NCBI GenBank assembly: GCA_020633055.1
Contig: JACKEJ010000006.1
Span: 620,001-684,000 of the forward strand
Reading direction: 5' to 3'
Length of the DNA: 64,000 nucleotides
Source of the DNA: Sandaracinaceae bacterium
GTDB taxonomy: Bacteria; Myxococcota_A; Polyangia; Polyangiales; Houyiibacteriaceae
Shown: in pieces, positions 32,773-41,553 of the stretch
How the letters are laid out: each line of letters begins with the position of its first letter
Numbering within the stretch: position 1 is the stretch's first letter
Made by a program: the position numbers and the translations under genes
Notes under the pieces: generated by a model
Databases searched by the model: none
The model's input: the letters and a program-made list of their open reading frames with translations, nothing else
Told to the model about the DNA's origin: nothing

Positions 32773-33462
32773 GTGTGTGATCCCACTTGGGGTGGTTGTT
32801 GGCCCTCGATGGTCGCGACGTGCCCGGTGTCTGGGAGCGTGGACGTGACGTACGACGACCTGGACGGCCTCGTGGTGGCGACGTCGCGGGTGAGCGGTCC
32901 GTCTACCGCGGGGATGACGCTGACGCGTTCCGCGCTGGAGGGGCACGTGGAGCAAGACGTGCTGGGGTTGGTGCAGACGGAGTACGCTGTGGACGTGAGC
33001 GCGACGACGCCCGGCTTTGGCGACTACCAAGGGAGCACGGTGCGTGCGAACGGGGCCGAGGTGTATGCGTCGGCCTACCAGCACGACGGGCTCGGGCGCA
33101 TCACGGAGTGGGCGGAGACGGTGGAGGGCGTGAGCCGGGTGCAGCGCTTCGAGTACGACGACGCGGGGCGGCTGGTGAGCGTGCGGGACGGGCTGGACGC
33201 GCCGGTAGCGGACTACGCGTATGACCTGAACGGGAACCGCACGAACGTGGTGGAGCCGGACCGCGTGCTGGAGCTGGGCGTGAACCTGGGCTGCGCGGAC
33301 AGCGGGGGCGTGCCGCTGGCGCGTGGCGCGAACGACCGGGACGAGCTGTGCCGGCACGGGGAGTACGACGTCGCCTACGACGCGAACGGGCGGCTCGAGT
33401 GCGTCCGCCGGACTCGAGCCCGCCAGCCGAACCTGCGCATGTACCCCAACCTGGACGCGTAG
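32773..33462 (+). pseudogene. RHS/YD-repeat fragment
   Basis: About 225 codons carrying YD repeats (YQHDGLGRITEWAE, FEYDDAGRLVSVRDG, YAYDLNGNRTNV). Both the N-terminal export/encapsulation part and the conserved RHS core that normally precedes the toxin are missing, and the frame ends shortly after a last YDVAYDANGRLE. There is no plausible native start. It looks like a displaced or degraded piece of a polymorphic-toxin RHS gene, and no immunity gene is evident beside it. Confidence 0.75.
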
Positions 33463-33474
33463 CCGCCCGGCCGC

Positions 33475-34209
33475 TCAGCGCAGCACGTCGAGGTAGTCCC
33501 GCACCACCGGTGCCAGGCCCCGGAACAGGGCCTCGCTCATGAGCGCGTGGCCGATGGACACCTCGCTCAGGCCCGGGAGGGTCTTGAACAGGGGGAGGTT
33601 GTGCAGGTCGAGGTCGTGCCCCGCGTTCACCCCGAGGCCCGCTTTGCGCGCGTGCTTGGCGGCGGCGGTGTACATGGCGAAGGAGGCCTGCGCGGCTTCG
33701 GGGCCTCGCTCGAAGGCGCGGGCGTAGGGCTCGGTGTAGAGCTCCACGCGGTCGGCGGCGAGGCTGGCGGCGAAGTCCACGGCGGCGGGGGTGGGGTCCA
33801 CGAAGATGCTGGTGCGCACGCCCAGCTGGCGCATCTCGGCCACGAGGTCGCGCAGGGCCTCGGTGGGGGTGTCGGGGGGCCAGCCCGCCTCGCTGGTGAT
33901 CTCGCCGGGGCGCACGGGCACCAGGGTGAACTGCGCGGGGCGCAGGGCGCGCACCAGGTCCACCAGGTCGGGGCGCGGGTCGCCCTCCACGTTGAGCTCC
34001 ACCTGGAACGCGATGGGCGCGAGCTCGTCCGCGATGGCGCGCACGTCGTCCAGGCGGATGTGCCGCTGGTCAGCCCGGGGGTGCACGGTGATGCCCGGGG
34101 CGCCCGCGGTCACGCACGCGCGCACGGCGCGCAGCACGTTGGGTTCGTCGCCGCCGCGCGAGTTGCGCAGGGTGGCCACCTTGTTGACGTTCACGCTGAG
34201 ACGAGCCAT
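33475..34209 (-). CDS. pdxJ: Pyridoxine 5'-phosphate synthase PdxJ
   Basis: A 244-residue TIM-barrel enzyme that condenses 1-deoxyxylulose 5-phosphate with 3-amino-2-oxopropyl phosphate in the DXP-dependent pyridoxal phosphate route. Motifs are in order: NVNKVATLRNSRGG at the N-terminus, TVHPRADQRHI with catalytic H43, VELNVEGDP (Glu base), NAGHDL and SIGHALMSEA (phosphate binding). Length matches the family. It is a single gene; the region upstream of its start is repeat DNA. Confidence 0.97.
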   Translation of the reverse strand: MARLSVNVNKVATLRNSRGGDEPNVLRAVRACVTAGAPGITVHPRADQRHIRLDDVRAIADELAPIAFQVELNVEGDPRPDLVDLVRALRPAQFTLVPVRPGEITSEAGWPPDTPTEALRDLVAEMRQLGVRTSIFVDPTPAAVDFAASLAADRVELYTEPYARAFERGPEAAQASFAMYTAAAKHARKAGLGVNAGHDLDLHNLPLFKTLPGLSEVSIGHALMSEALFRGLAPVVRDYLDVLR

Positions 34210-34250
34210 CCCGCGTTATACGAGCGCCGTGCAGCGCGCGCCAACGGCGC

Positions 34251-34370
34251 CACCCACCGAGCCGCCGCAAGCTGCGCCGATGCGCACCGAGTCGCTGCAA
34301 GCCGAGCCGATGCGCACCGAGTCGCTGCAAGCCGAGCCAATGCGCACCGAGTCGCTGCAAGCCGAGCCGC
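34251..34370 (+). repeat. 30-base minisatellite, about four units
   Basis: Three nearly identical units starting TGCGCACCGAGTCGCTGCAA at 34281, 34311 and 34341, and a degenerate fourth at 34251-34280. Units are contiguous with no spacers. The period is a multiple of three and frames are open on both strands, but no start, ribosome binding site or recognisable protein supports coding. The rest of 34210-34632 shows no gene. Confidence 0.85.
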
Positions 34371-34632
34371 GGTGCGCCAAGATCCCGCGCGTCGGGCCGC
34401 CGGCCCGTGGGTTCGTCGCAGGCGTACGGGCGCCGTACGTCAGCCGGTACTCGATGCTGGCTTCGGCAGGTGGCTGCTGGTGATGCGCACCGCCACCGTA
34501 TAGAGGCGCCGTCCGCGCCGCGCGTGATGCGGCAGTGCGTGCGCGTGCCTGCGGTTTGACCATTATGGTCTGCACGTTCAGCCGGTTGCCCTGGATGCTG
34601 CTGGCGAGACCTGCGCGCGCCCTCGGCCGTGG

Positions 34633-35084
34633 TCACCTCGCGCGGCGCGCCGCTGGCGGCGTGCTCACGGTGCGCCCGCCGTTCACGCGCGTCACGATGT
34701 TGTCGCCAGGTCCAGCGCCACGCTGAACTCGGGATACGCCCGGTTGGTGTCCCGCAGCTGCGACGCGACGATCTCGCGCATGACCGGGTTGAAGTCCGCG
34801 AGGGCCGCGTCGATGGCGCGGTTGATGTTGCTGGCCTCGGCCGTGCCTCCGATGAAGCGCCAGCGGCCGACCACGCCGTCGTTCGTGGGCGCGGGCGCCG
34901 TCGCGTCCTGAGCGGCTACACGACCGCTTCCCACGAACGCCAGCGACGGCAGCAGGAGCACGGCCAACAGAGACCAGCGGGCACGATGGCCAGCACCACG
35001 GCGGGGAGCACGACGACGAGCGATGAGCACCCCTTCTCTTGCCACACGCCGAGCCGCGTTGGCCAGTCCCCCCTTTGCGTTCAT
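34633..35084 (-). pseudogene. Frameshifted small exported protein
   Basis: A signal peptide (WSLLAVLLLPSLAFVGSG) is followed by GRWRFIGGTAEASNINRAI and VALDLA, where the frame hits a stop at 34692. In another frame the sequence continues sensibly from the same point as DNIVTRVNGGRTVST before stopping near 34633. The join VALDLA + DNIVTRVNG reads as one beta-rich domain, so an indel near 34710 broke the gene, and the 3' end is lost into the minisatellite region. Confidence 0.6.
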
Positions 35085-35095
35085 GCTGCCGCCTC

Positions 35096-35455
35096 ATGGA
35101 CCCCCTGCTCACGCTCCAGCTGGTGCGCCTGGCCAAGCTGCTGTCCGCCTTCGCGTTCGTGGCCGGCGCCGTGGGGGCCACCGTCCCGGGCGACATCGAG
35201 CGCCAGCGCATCTTCGCCTACCGCGTGGCCGGCCCGGGCTTCGGCCTCACCTGGTGCTTCGGCATCCTGCTCATGTTCCTGACGGGCCGCTCGCTGTTCA
35301 CCACCTTCATCCTCGCGGGCTTCGTGCTGTCGTTCATCACCCTGCACGCGGTGCTCTACGCCGCCGGTCGCGAGGAGCGCCGCGCGCGCTGGCCGCTGCT
35401 GACGGTGGTCGTCACGGTCACTATTACCGTCGCGTTGATGGTCTTTCGCCCCTGA
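35096..35455 (+). CDS. Small four-helix membrane protein
   Basis: A 119-residue protein that is almost entirely four hydrophobic helices (LLSAFAFVAGAVGATV, GFGLTWCFGILLMFLTG, LFTTFILAGFVLSFITLHAVL, WPLLTVVVTVTITVALMVF), with a short cytoplasmic RQR and a REERRAR loop. Conserved histidine and the general layout recall CopD/DUF2269-like small membrane proteins, without a firm match. It starts 11 bases from the divergent broken gene and lies 24 bases before the PaaX-type regulator. Confidence 0.7.
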   Translation: MDPLLTLQLVRLAKLLSAFAFVAGAVGATVPGDIERQRIFAYRVAGPGFGLTWCFGILLMFLTGRSLFTTFILAGFVLSFITLHAVLYAAGREERRARWPLLTVVVTVTITVALMVFRP

Positions 35456-35479
35456 CTTTTCAGAGTATTCTCCCGGCCC

Positions 35480-36280
35480 ATGAACGTCAGCGCCAAGAGC
35501 ATCATCCTCGAGATCCTCTCCGTGGCCCCGCTCATCCACGGCCCGAGTGTCCCCGTGCGCATCTTGGTGAAGGCGGCCGACGTGTTCGAGGTGGCCGAGA
35601 ACAGCGTCCGCGTGGCCATCGTCCGACTGCGCGCCGAGGGCCTGGTGGAGTCGGAAGAGCGCGGGCAGTACCAGCTGGGCCAGGCGGCGCTCCCCATTGA
35701 CGAGCAGGTCTCGCGCTGGCGCCTGCTCGAGGGGCAGGTGCAGCCCTGGGACGGCAGCTGGCTGGCGTGCTTCACGGGGGACCTCTCGCGAACCGACCGC
35801 CCCGCGCTGCGGCGTCGTCAGCAGGCGCTCAAGATGGCGGGCTTCAAGCGCCTGCGGCCGGGGCTGCACGTGCGCCCCGCCAACCTCAAGGGGGACCTGG
35901 CCTTCATGGGGCCGCGCCTGCGGCAGCTGGGCATGGAAGACAGCGCGGTGGTGTTCCGCATCGCCAACCTCGAGCCGTCCGAGGAGTCGCGCGCCCGCAG
36001 CCTGTGGGACAAGAAGGCGCTGCGCGCGGTCTACCGCGACATGAAGGACCAGCTCGAGGCCAGCACCAAGCGCATCGACGAGATGCAGCCCGAGGACGCC
36101 GTGCGCGAGGCCTTCCTCCTGGCGCGTGAGGCCATCCGCTGGATCGTGCTCGACCCGCTCTTGCCCGACGAGCTGGTGGCGGCCGACGAGCGGCGCGCGC
36201 TGGTGGCCACGCTCTCGGCCTACACGGACCGCGCCCTCGACCTCTGGCGCGACTTCCTCAACTTGGATGAGGAGGCCTGA
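35480..36280 (+). CDS. PaaX-family transcriptional regulator
   Basis: A 266-residue regulator. The N-terminal winged helix contains ENSVRVAIVRLRAEGLVESE followed by RGQYQLG, the PaaX/GntR-like recognition helix and wing. The central WDGSWLACF and the C-terminal helical domain with WDKKALRAVYRDM and a DLWRDFLNLD ending match PaaX proteins, which repress phenylacetate or other CoA-ester catabolism in response to an acyl-CoA. No paa genes are next to it. The downstream hydrolase begins 6 to 21 bases later and may be a target or operon partner. Confidence 0.85.
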   Translation: MNVSAKSIILEILSVAPLIHGPSVPVRILVKAADVFEVAENSVRVAIVRLRAEGLVESEERGQYQLGQAALPIDEQVSRWRLLEGQVQPWDGSWLACFTGDLSRTDRPALRRRQQALKMAGFKRLRPGLHVRPANLKGDLAFMGPRLRQLGMEDSAVVFRIANLEPSEESRARSLWDKKALRAVYRDMKDQLEASTKRIDEMQPEDAVREAFLLAREAIRWIVLDPLLPDELVAADERRALVATLSAYTDRALDLWRDFLNLDEEA

Positions 36281-36301
36281 GCCGGTATGCTCGTCGGTCC
36301 C

Positions 36302-37252
36302 ATGAACGAGCAGCACCTCAGCTACGAAGCCCCCGACGCCCTGCGCGTCCACGTCTACAAGTGGTCTCCCGACAGCGACAAGCCCAAGGCGGTGTTGCAG
36401 ATAGCGCACGGCATGGCCGAGCACGCGGGGCGCTACCGGCGCGTGGCCGAGGCCTTCACGCAGGCCGGCTGGGTGGTGTACGCGCACGACCACCGCGGGC
36501 ACGGGCGCACCATCCCGGAGAACGGGCGCCCCGGGCACATGGCGGACGATGCCTCGTGGACGCGCGCCGTGGGCGACCTCTACGCCATCAACCGCATGGC
36601 CAGCGCCGCGCACCCCGGGCTGCCCATCGTGCTGATGGGCCACTCCATGGGCTCGTTCATGGCGCAGCAGCTGGTGCTGGACCACCCCGAGGCCGTCTCC
36701 GCGCTGGTGCTGTCGGGGAGCAACGGCAAGCCACCACCCATCGCCACGCTGGGGCGCCTGTTCACGCGCCTCGAGCGCCTGCGCGTGGGCTACCGCGACG
36801 TGAGCCCCATCCTCTCCAAGCTCAGCTTCGAGGACTTCAACAAGGCCTTCGCGCCCAACCGCACCGACGCGGACTGGCTCTCGCGCGACCCGGACGAGGT
36901 GGACAAGTACGTGGACGACCCGCTGTGCGGCTTCCCCGTCAGCGTGCAGACCTGGCTGGACATGCTGGACGCGCTGCCGGCGCTGACCGAGCCCAGCCGG
37001 CTGGCGCGGCTGCCGAAGGACTTGCCCATCTACCTCTTCTCGGGCAGCGAAGACCCTGTGGGTGACCGCGGGGCCGGCGTGCGGCGCCTGCATGGCTCGT
37101 ATCGGGCGGCGGGCATGCGCGACACGCGCTGCACCATCTACCCCGGCGCGCGGCACGAGACGCTGAACGAGACCAACCGCGAGCAGGTCATCGGCGACCT
37201 CCTCGAGTGGTGCGAGCAGGCGCTCCAGACGGTCACGCACGCCGCCGCGTAG
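36302..37252 (+). CDS. Monoacylglycerol-lipase-like alpha/beta hydrolase
   Basis: A 316-residue alpha/beta hydrolase of the serine aminopeptidase S33/monoglyceride lipase group. The oxyanion region reads QIAHGMAEHAGRY, followed by HDHRGHGRT, then the nucleophile elbow GHSMGS with S115, the acid in GSEDPVGD and the base in YPGARHETLNE. It should hydrolyse acyl esters in the cytoplasm, since there is no signal peptide. ATG 36302 is preferred, with an in-frame ATG at 36287 as alternative. It immediately follows the PaaX-type regulator. Confidence 0.9.
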   Translation: MNEQHLSYEAPDALRVHVYKWSPDSDKPKAVLQIAHGMAEHAGRYRRVAEAFTQAGWVVYAHDHRGHGRTIPENGRPGHMADDASWTRAVGDLYAINRMASAAHPGLPIVLMGHSMGSFMAQQLVLDHPEAVSALVLSGSNGKPPPIATLGRLFTRLERLRVGYRDVSPILSKLSFEDFNKAFAPNRTDADWLSRDPDEVDKYVDDPLCGFPVSVQTWLDMLDALPALTEPSRLARLPKDLPIYLFSGSEDPVGDRGAGVRRLHGSYRAAGMRDTRCTIYPGARHETLNETNREQVIGDLLEWCEQALQTVTHAAA

Positions 37253-37387
37253 CGTGGCCGCGGGTTCACAGCTTCCCCGCTGACCGGCCGGAATTTCCGG
37301 CGTGTCGGGCTTGGTATCGCGTTTGCACTCGGTCGTGCGCCGTGGACGTCGTGGGTGGCGCGGCGGTCCGAGCGTAGGAGTGTGCCG

Positions 37388-38279
37388 ATGTCTGTTGCGA
37401 GGTCTCGTTGGTTGTCGCGCGTGGTCGCGTCGTCGTTGGTGGTGGCGTGCGCGCCCTTGCTGCTGGGGGCCGAGGGGGACTGCGGGCCCGCGTTCGCGCG
37501 TGACCCGGCGCCCGACATGTCCGGCGCGTGGAACATCGCGTACGACGACAGCTTCACCGTGAAGGTCACCATCGGCGCAGGCGCTGCGCGCCGCGAGTAC
37601 ATGCGCACGGTCTCGGCCACGGGCGGGACGTTCCAGGTGCCGCTCACGCCCGACGGCAGCGACATGCTCACCTTCGACCTCGACTGCACGCGGCCCGAGG
37701 TGGTGTGCCCGAGCGAGGTGTGGCCCAGCCGGCCCAGCATCCGGCAGAACCACCCCGAGTACACGCACCGCATCTTCCTGCAGATCCCGCAGCAGACGTG
37801 CAGCGGCAACATGGTCTCCCTGTCGGCCGACGAGTGCGGCGGAGGAGCACGCTCAACCCGGACTGCGACATGGGTGCCATGCGACTCGGACGTCACCGTG
37901 GTGCGCGAGGCCTCGGACCATCCGCGACGACGAAGCGGGCTTCGACATCCTGCTGGGCGGCGGCGTGGCGACCAGGCATCAACTGCGCCATGCTGGCTTG
38001 TCCGTGGCGTCGGGCGAGCTGGTGACCACCACCGGCAGCGCGGCGCGCGAGAACTGGCGCGCCACGGGCATCACCGACGGCACGGTCACCTTCACGGGCT
38101 ACGCAGGCGGGCGGCTGCCTGTGGGCCGTTCGTGGGCACACGGCCGAGCCGGACGTGCGCGCGCGCCTGCTAACAGTGTTGGGGGCCGCCATCGAGTTCA
38201 CTACATCGGCTACACCGGCACGCGCTGGCGCTTCTTCGGTTCCGGCGCCGCTTTCGCTGTGGGGCGCGGCTGCTGAGTC
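37388..38279 (+). pseudogene. Secreted hypothetical protein, multiply frameshifted
   Basis: Begins with a good signal peptide (VVASSLVVACAPLLLGAEG) and a domain opening MSGAWNIAYDDSFTVKV, continuous to SADECGGG near 37845. From there the sensible sequence jumps between frames: TLNPDCDMG, CDSDVTVVRE, then SVASGELVTTTGSAAREN through GTVTFTGYAGG (about 37996-38110) and GYTGTRWRFFG. Several indels are needed to restore one protein, so the gene is dead. The N-terminal fragment of 150 or so residues could still be expressed. Confidence 0.65.
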
Positions 38280-38640
38280 ATCATCAGGTTCGTGCCCTAC
38301 GCCGCCGCCACCGAAAGCCGGACATCACGCGAAGCGCTGTCCACCTCGGCGGCTGGGAGGAGCGGCCGAAGGGGACGCATCTGCAAGACCTTCCGCTTCG
38401 CCCTCGTTCGTGGAGGCCTTCAGCTTCACGGCAGAGCAGCGGTGGCCATCGTGGCCGAAGCTCGACCACCACCCAGTGGCGCAACGTGTGGGCCACCGCG
38501 GAGGTGGAGCTGACCACGCACGACTGCTCGGGGGCTCCAGCCGCGAGGACTTCCGCCTGCTGGCGGCGCGGATGAACGAGCTGGCTGCGGGCCGCGCGCG
38601 GGGGTGAGAACGATCCGTGAATACGAAACCAGGGCACCCG
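38280..38640. other. Decayed DNA with no supportable gene
   Basis: GC-rich sequence with short frames on both strands but no start, domain or continuous protein. It may be further decayed 3' sequence of the broken secreted-protein gene. Confidence 0.5.
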
Positions 38641-38693
38641 ACTGAAGAGGGGCTGTCTCAGAACGGCGAGTCGTCCTGGCGGGATGGGGGCAC

Positions 38694-38766
38694 CCGGACG
38701 GAAAGTCCGGGGCAGCAATCGGATGGTGATCGCGCATCGAAGTCCGCCGCCCTGTGGAGCGCGGAC
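38694..38766 (+). repeat. REP hairpins, left end of RAYT copy B
   Basis: CCGGAC...AGTCCGGGGC, then AGTCCGCCGCCC...GCGGACT. This is the same outer and inner plan as in copy A, preceded by an ACTGAAGAGGGGCTGTCTCA unit at 38640. Confidence 0.75.
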
Positions 38767-38969
38767 TGCGTCTCGTGAGGTGCGGCCGGGTGGTTGGCGG
38801 ACGATGGCGTCTCGCGGAACGGTCCAGGCGGCGCCGCGCGAGAGGTCGGCCGCGCTCGGAGGCGCACTTCGCTGCGCAGCAACCCAGTGGTGGCGGGACC
38901 GCCCCAGCTTGGTGGTCATAGCGGTGCGCGAGTCAGTCCACGCTCCGGCGGAGTGGCGCATCGCTGACG

Positions 38970-39330
38970 GAAGCCCAGCGCTCGGCGGGGTGGGAAGCGT
39001 CGTGGTGTTCGCGTTGACGCTGAACGTAGGCAACGACGGGCCCGAGGTCGGCGGGACCGAGGACTCTGGCCAGCAGCCATTTTGCCAAGCAAAGGGATGC
39101 CTGCGGGAAACGTCGCCGTTCAGCTCGTACGCAGAGGCGCCTTTGAGTCGCTGCACCAGGTCGCCGAGCGCCACGCTGCTGGCGAGCCGAACGACGACGT
39201 GGACGTGGTCCGGTCCGCATCCAACAGCGAGCATGGGACACCGAAGCTCGCGTGCCTTGCGACCAAGATCGTGAAGAGGCGCTCGTCGAGCGACGCGATG
39301 GCGGAAGCGCAACAGGCGGCGGCGTGAGGG
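38970..39330 (-). pseudogene. Decayed RAYT transposase, copy B
   Basis: Minus-strand pieces read DERLFTI, ELRCPMLAVGCGPDHVHVVV with the HUH histidines, VALGDLVQRLKGASAYEL, then in other frames LGPADLGPVVAYVQRQREHH and SHPAERW. These match copy A almost word for word and give the RAYT order HUH, KGASAY, Tyr helix. At least three frame changes are required, so it is inactive. REP hairpins lie on both sides. Confidence 0.75.
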
Positions 39331-39504
39331 TGGCCCAGACCCACGTGAACGAGGACAAGAGCGGGAAGAACGTCGTCGGCACACCCGTTGTTCGGCCGGA
39401 CACCCTGAGACTTTTGCGTTCCAGGCAATGCTCGACCCTTGAGTCACGGTATCACCCCCAGGGCACCCAGACTTTCAAGAGTCTCAGAAGGACGGTGTTC
39501 CCGA

Positions 39505-39760
39505 TCTGTGGGCACCCCGGACTGAAGTCCGGGGCAGCATCCTTCCGAGCGCCCGGCTACCGCCGGGCACTCGGAGAAGTCCTCCCCACAAGGGGGAGGA
39601 CTGTCTTGCTCGGCGCCACCGCAGCTACAAGAGCGCCCCCGTCCCGCCGAACACCCGACACTGGTCCACGAGGCGCAGTCCGCCTCCGCAGGGGGCGGAC
39701 TTCGAGCGCGCGATCACCTGAGGTTGCTGCCCCGGACTTTCAGTCCGGGGTGCCCCAAGT
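39505..39760 (+). repeat. REP hairpin cluster, right of RAYT copy B
   Basis: Hairpins in order: CCCCGGACT-GA-AGTCCGGGG near 39513-39532, CGAGCGCCCGG...CCGGGCACTCG (39558-39585), AGTCCTCCCC...GGGGGAGGACT (39580-39603), AGTCCGCC...GGCGGACT (39678-39701) and CCCCGGACT...AGTCCGGGG (39731-39750). The end hairpins form a complete outer pair of their own, so this is a second, RAYT-less element about 255 bases long next to copy B. Confidence 0.75.
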
Positions 39761-39860
39761 CCCGACTGCCAGCTGAATTAGGACAGCCTGGCCGGCACTC
39801 CATACTGCCCCAAGGCCCGACTGCCAGCTGCATTGAGACAGCCTCGCCGGCAGTCCAAGC
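39751..39860 (+). repeat. 55-base tandem duplication
   Basis: TGCCCCAAGTCCCGACTGCC (39751) recurs as TGCCCCAAGGCCCGACTGCC (39806), with the following AGCTG, GACAGCCT and GCCGGCA segments matching. It sits at the outer edge of the REP cluster and includes GACAGCCT motifs found at the flanks of RAYT copy A. Confidence 0.75.
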
Positions 39861-39898
39861 CGACCAATCACCACCGCCCAACCGCCAGACCCCAACCG

Positions 39899-40738
39899 CT
39901 ATCCCAGTCCACTCCGCCCGCGCTTGAACCACGCGAAGTGCCACGGCCCGCTGACCGCGTGCACCACCGTTCCCACACCCGCGTCGGTGAAGCCCGCTGG
40001 AGGGCTCGGCGCGGCACCCGCCAGCTGTGACTCGGCGAGCGGCGCGCCGCGGTAGGTGGACAGCAGCAGCTCGTCCACCCGTGGGCTTTCCGCGTCGTAT
40101 AGGTGCCGCGTGGTGCTGGGCCCGGCCTCGAACGACACGGTGTGCGCCCCGCGCGCGCGCAGGGTCTCGATCAGCTGCGGCAGCCCACCGTCATGCGCGG
40201 CGCCCACCACCTCGGCCGCGGTCTGGGTGCGCAGCGGGGCCACGCCTTCCTCGGGCCCGTACACCAGGGGCCGCGTGTGTCCGTCGTGGAACACCGGGTG
40301 ATCGAGGGGCAGGTCGGCGCCGCGCGTCATGATCACCAGCCAGGGCGGGGCGGTGTGGCCCAGCTGCTGCCGGAAGGTCGCGAGGGCCGGGCAGGGCGCT
40401 CCTGGGGCGCCGGGCGCGTAGGACAGGCCCGGCTCGTCACGCAGGAGCTTGCCCGTGATGACGATGGCCTCGGCCCGCACCCGCACGAGGTTGAGCGCGA
40501 AGGTGTCCGCCAGGCACTTGGGGGTGTGCTCGTCGATGCGCAGCGTGCGCCCCGTGTTGCCGTCCACCGCGGTGACGTGCAGCACGCCCGGCCGCCCGCC
40601 GTAGCCTGCCCCGAACAGGCTCGCGGCGCGCGCGGCGATGCCCGCCGTGTCGTGTACGTGGGCGAGGTCGAAGAACGCGTCGTCCAGCGCTCCTGCCCGC
40701 TCGGCCTGGTCGCGCCCTCTTTCGTCGCCCGCGCTCAC
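39899..40738 (-). CDS. RibD C-terminal/dihydrofolate-reductase-like protein
   Basis: A 279-residue reductase of the RibD_C type without a deaminase domain. It contains LNLVRVRAEAIVITGKLLRD (nucleotide-binding region), LVIMTRGADLPLDHPVF, VSFEAGPSTTRHLY and VDELLLSTYRGAPL, the usual order in this fold. It should bind NADPH. The substrate is uncertain, since riboflavin intermediate reduction would normally need the partner deaminase. Its start overlaps the stop of the MOSC gene by four bases, so the two are an operon. Confidence 0.82.
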   Translation of the reverse strand: MSAGDERGRDQAERAGALDDAFFDLAHVHDTAGIAARAASLFGAGYGGRPGVLHVTAVDGNTGRTLRIDEHTPKCLADTFALNLVRVRAEAIVITGKLLRDEPGLSYAPGAPGAPCPALATFRQQLGHTAPPWLVIMTRGADLPLDHPVFHDGHTRPLVYGPEEGVAPLRTQTAAEVVGAAHDGGLPQLIETLRARGAHTVSFEAGPSTTRHLYDAESPRVDELLLSTYRGAPLAESQLAGAAPSPPAGFTDAGVGTVVHAVSGPWHFAWFKRGRSGLG

Positions 40739-41544
40739 GGGTTCGGCTCCTGCTCCACCACGTCGCGCAGCGTGTCGCCCACGCGCAGCGTGCCCGGACC
40801 GTCGGGGATGATGTTCATGCCCAAGTAGACCTTGCCGTCCGCGCCGCGGCGGTACTGGGCCAGCGTGCGCAGGGGCTCCGGTCCGCGTGCGCCCGTGTCC
40901 GGGTCGAGCGTGGTCAGCACGCAGCGGTCGCAGCGCTTGGGCCCGCGGAAGCGCACGTCGCCCAGCGTGAAGTGCGCCAGGCGGTCTTCCACGTAGGGCG
41001 CAGCCTCGATGGTCACGTTCGGGCGGAAGCGACGCATGTCCAGCGGCACCCCGGCGCGCGCGGCGAGGTCATGCACCGACGCGTCTCCCATCAGCAGCAG
41101 CGGGTAGGCGTCGGCGTAGCCCACGCGGTCGTCCGCCTGCCCGAAGCGTGGGTTCACCGTGCGCTCTCCACCATCGGGCAGCACCACCAGCTGTGCGTCG
41201 GACAGGCCCAGCACCTCGCGGAACAGCTGCGTACCCTCCGCGTGCACCAGGCCCTCGCAGGTGTCGTTCCACACGGTGACGGTCGCGCGCGTGGCGCTCT
41301 GGTCCAGCGCGAACGGCACCCACACGCGCCCTTCGGGGGCTTCGGCCCACACTCCGTCGCCTTCCAGACGTGTGCTCACGCGCCCCAGCCTCGCGTGCGT
41401 GCGCTGCGAGAGGAACCGCCCCGCGCCGTCCACCACCATGATGCGCCGGTCGTGCTGCAACCCCGCGCGCGTGACCTCGGCCTGCTCGAGGCGCACACCG
41501 CCGCACGACTTGATGGGGTACACGAACAGTCCAGTGACGCGCAT
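40735..41544 (-). CDS. MOSC-domain protein (YcbX-like)
   Basis: A 269-residue protein with an N-terminal MOSC_N beta-barrel (VTGLFVYPIKSCGGVRLEQA) and a C-terminal MOSC domain (FRPNVTIE, GPKRCDRCVLTTLDPDTG, GMNIIPDGPGTLRVGD). The Cys in KRCDRC is the usual molybdenum-cofactor/sulfur ligand. YcbX-type proteins reduce N-hydroxylated bases together with an electron donor. No ferredoxin domain is fused here, so an external donor is expected. It is coupled to the RibD_C gene. Confidence 0.9.
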   Translation of the reverse strand: MRVTGLFVYPIKSCGGVRLEQAEVTRAGLQHDRRIMVVDGAGRFLSQRTHARLGRVSTRLEGDGVWAEAPEGRVWVPFALDQSATRATVTVWNDTCEGLVHAEGTQLFREVLGLSDAQLVVLPDGGERTVNPRFGQADDRVGYADAYPLLLMGDASVHDLAARAGVPLDMRRFRPNVTIEAAPYVEDRLAHFTLGDVRFRGPKRCDRCVLTTLDPDTGARGPEPLRTLAQYRRGADGKVYLGMNIIPDGPGTLRVGDTLRDVVEQEPNP

Positions 41545-41553
41545 GGCCCTGGA

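Noticed and set aside
32773..33462. A functional RHS toxin system
   Set aside because: The core, toxin tip and an immunity gene are all missing.
34251..34370. CRISPR-like direct repeats
   Set aside because: The 30-base units are contiguous with no spacers, and no cas gene is present. It is a minisatellite.
34216..34575. A 119-codon minus-strand frame through the minisatellite
   Set aside because: Open only because the repeat period is a multiple of three; no ribosome binding site, signal or domain.
35081..37768. A minus-strand frame of about 900 codons
   Set aside because: It lies opposite three supported plus-strand genes (membrane protein, PaaX-type regulator, hydrolase) and has no domain; compositional artefact.
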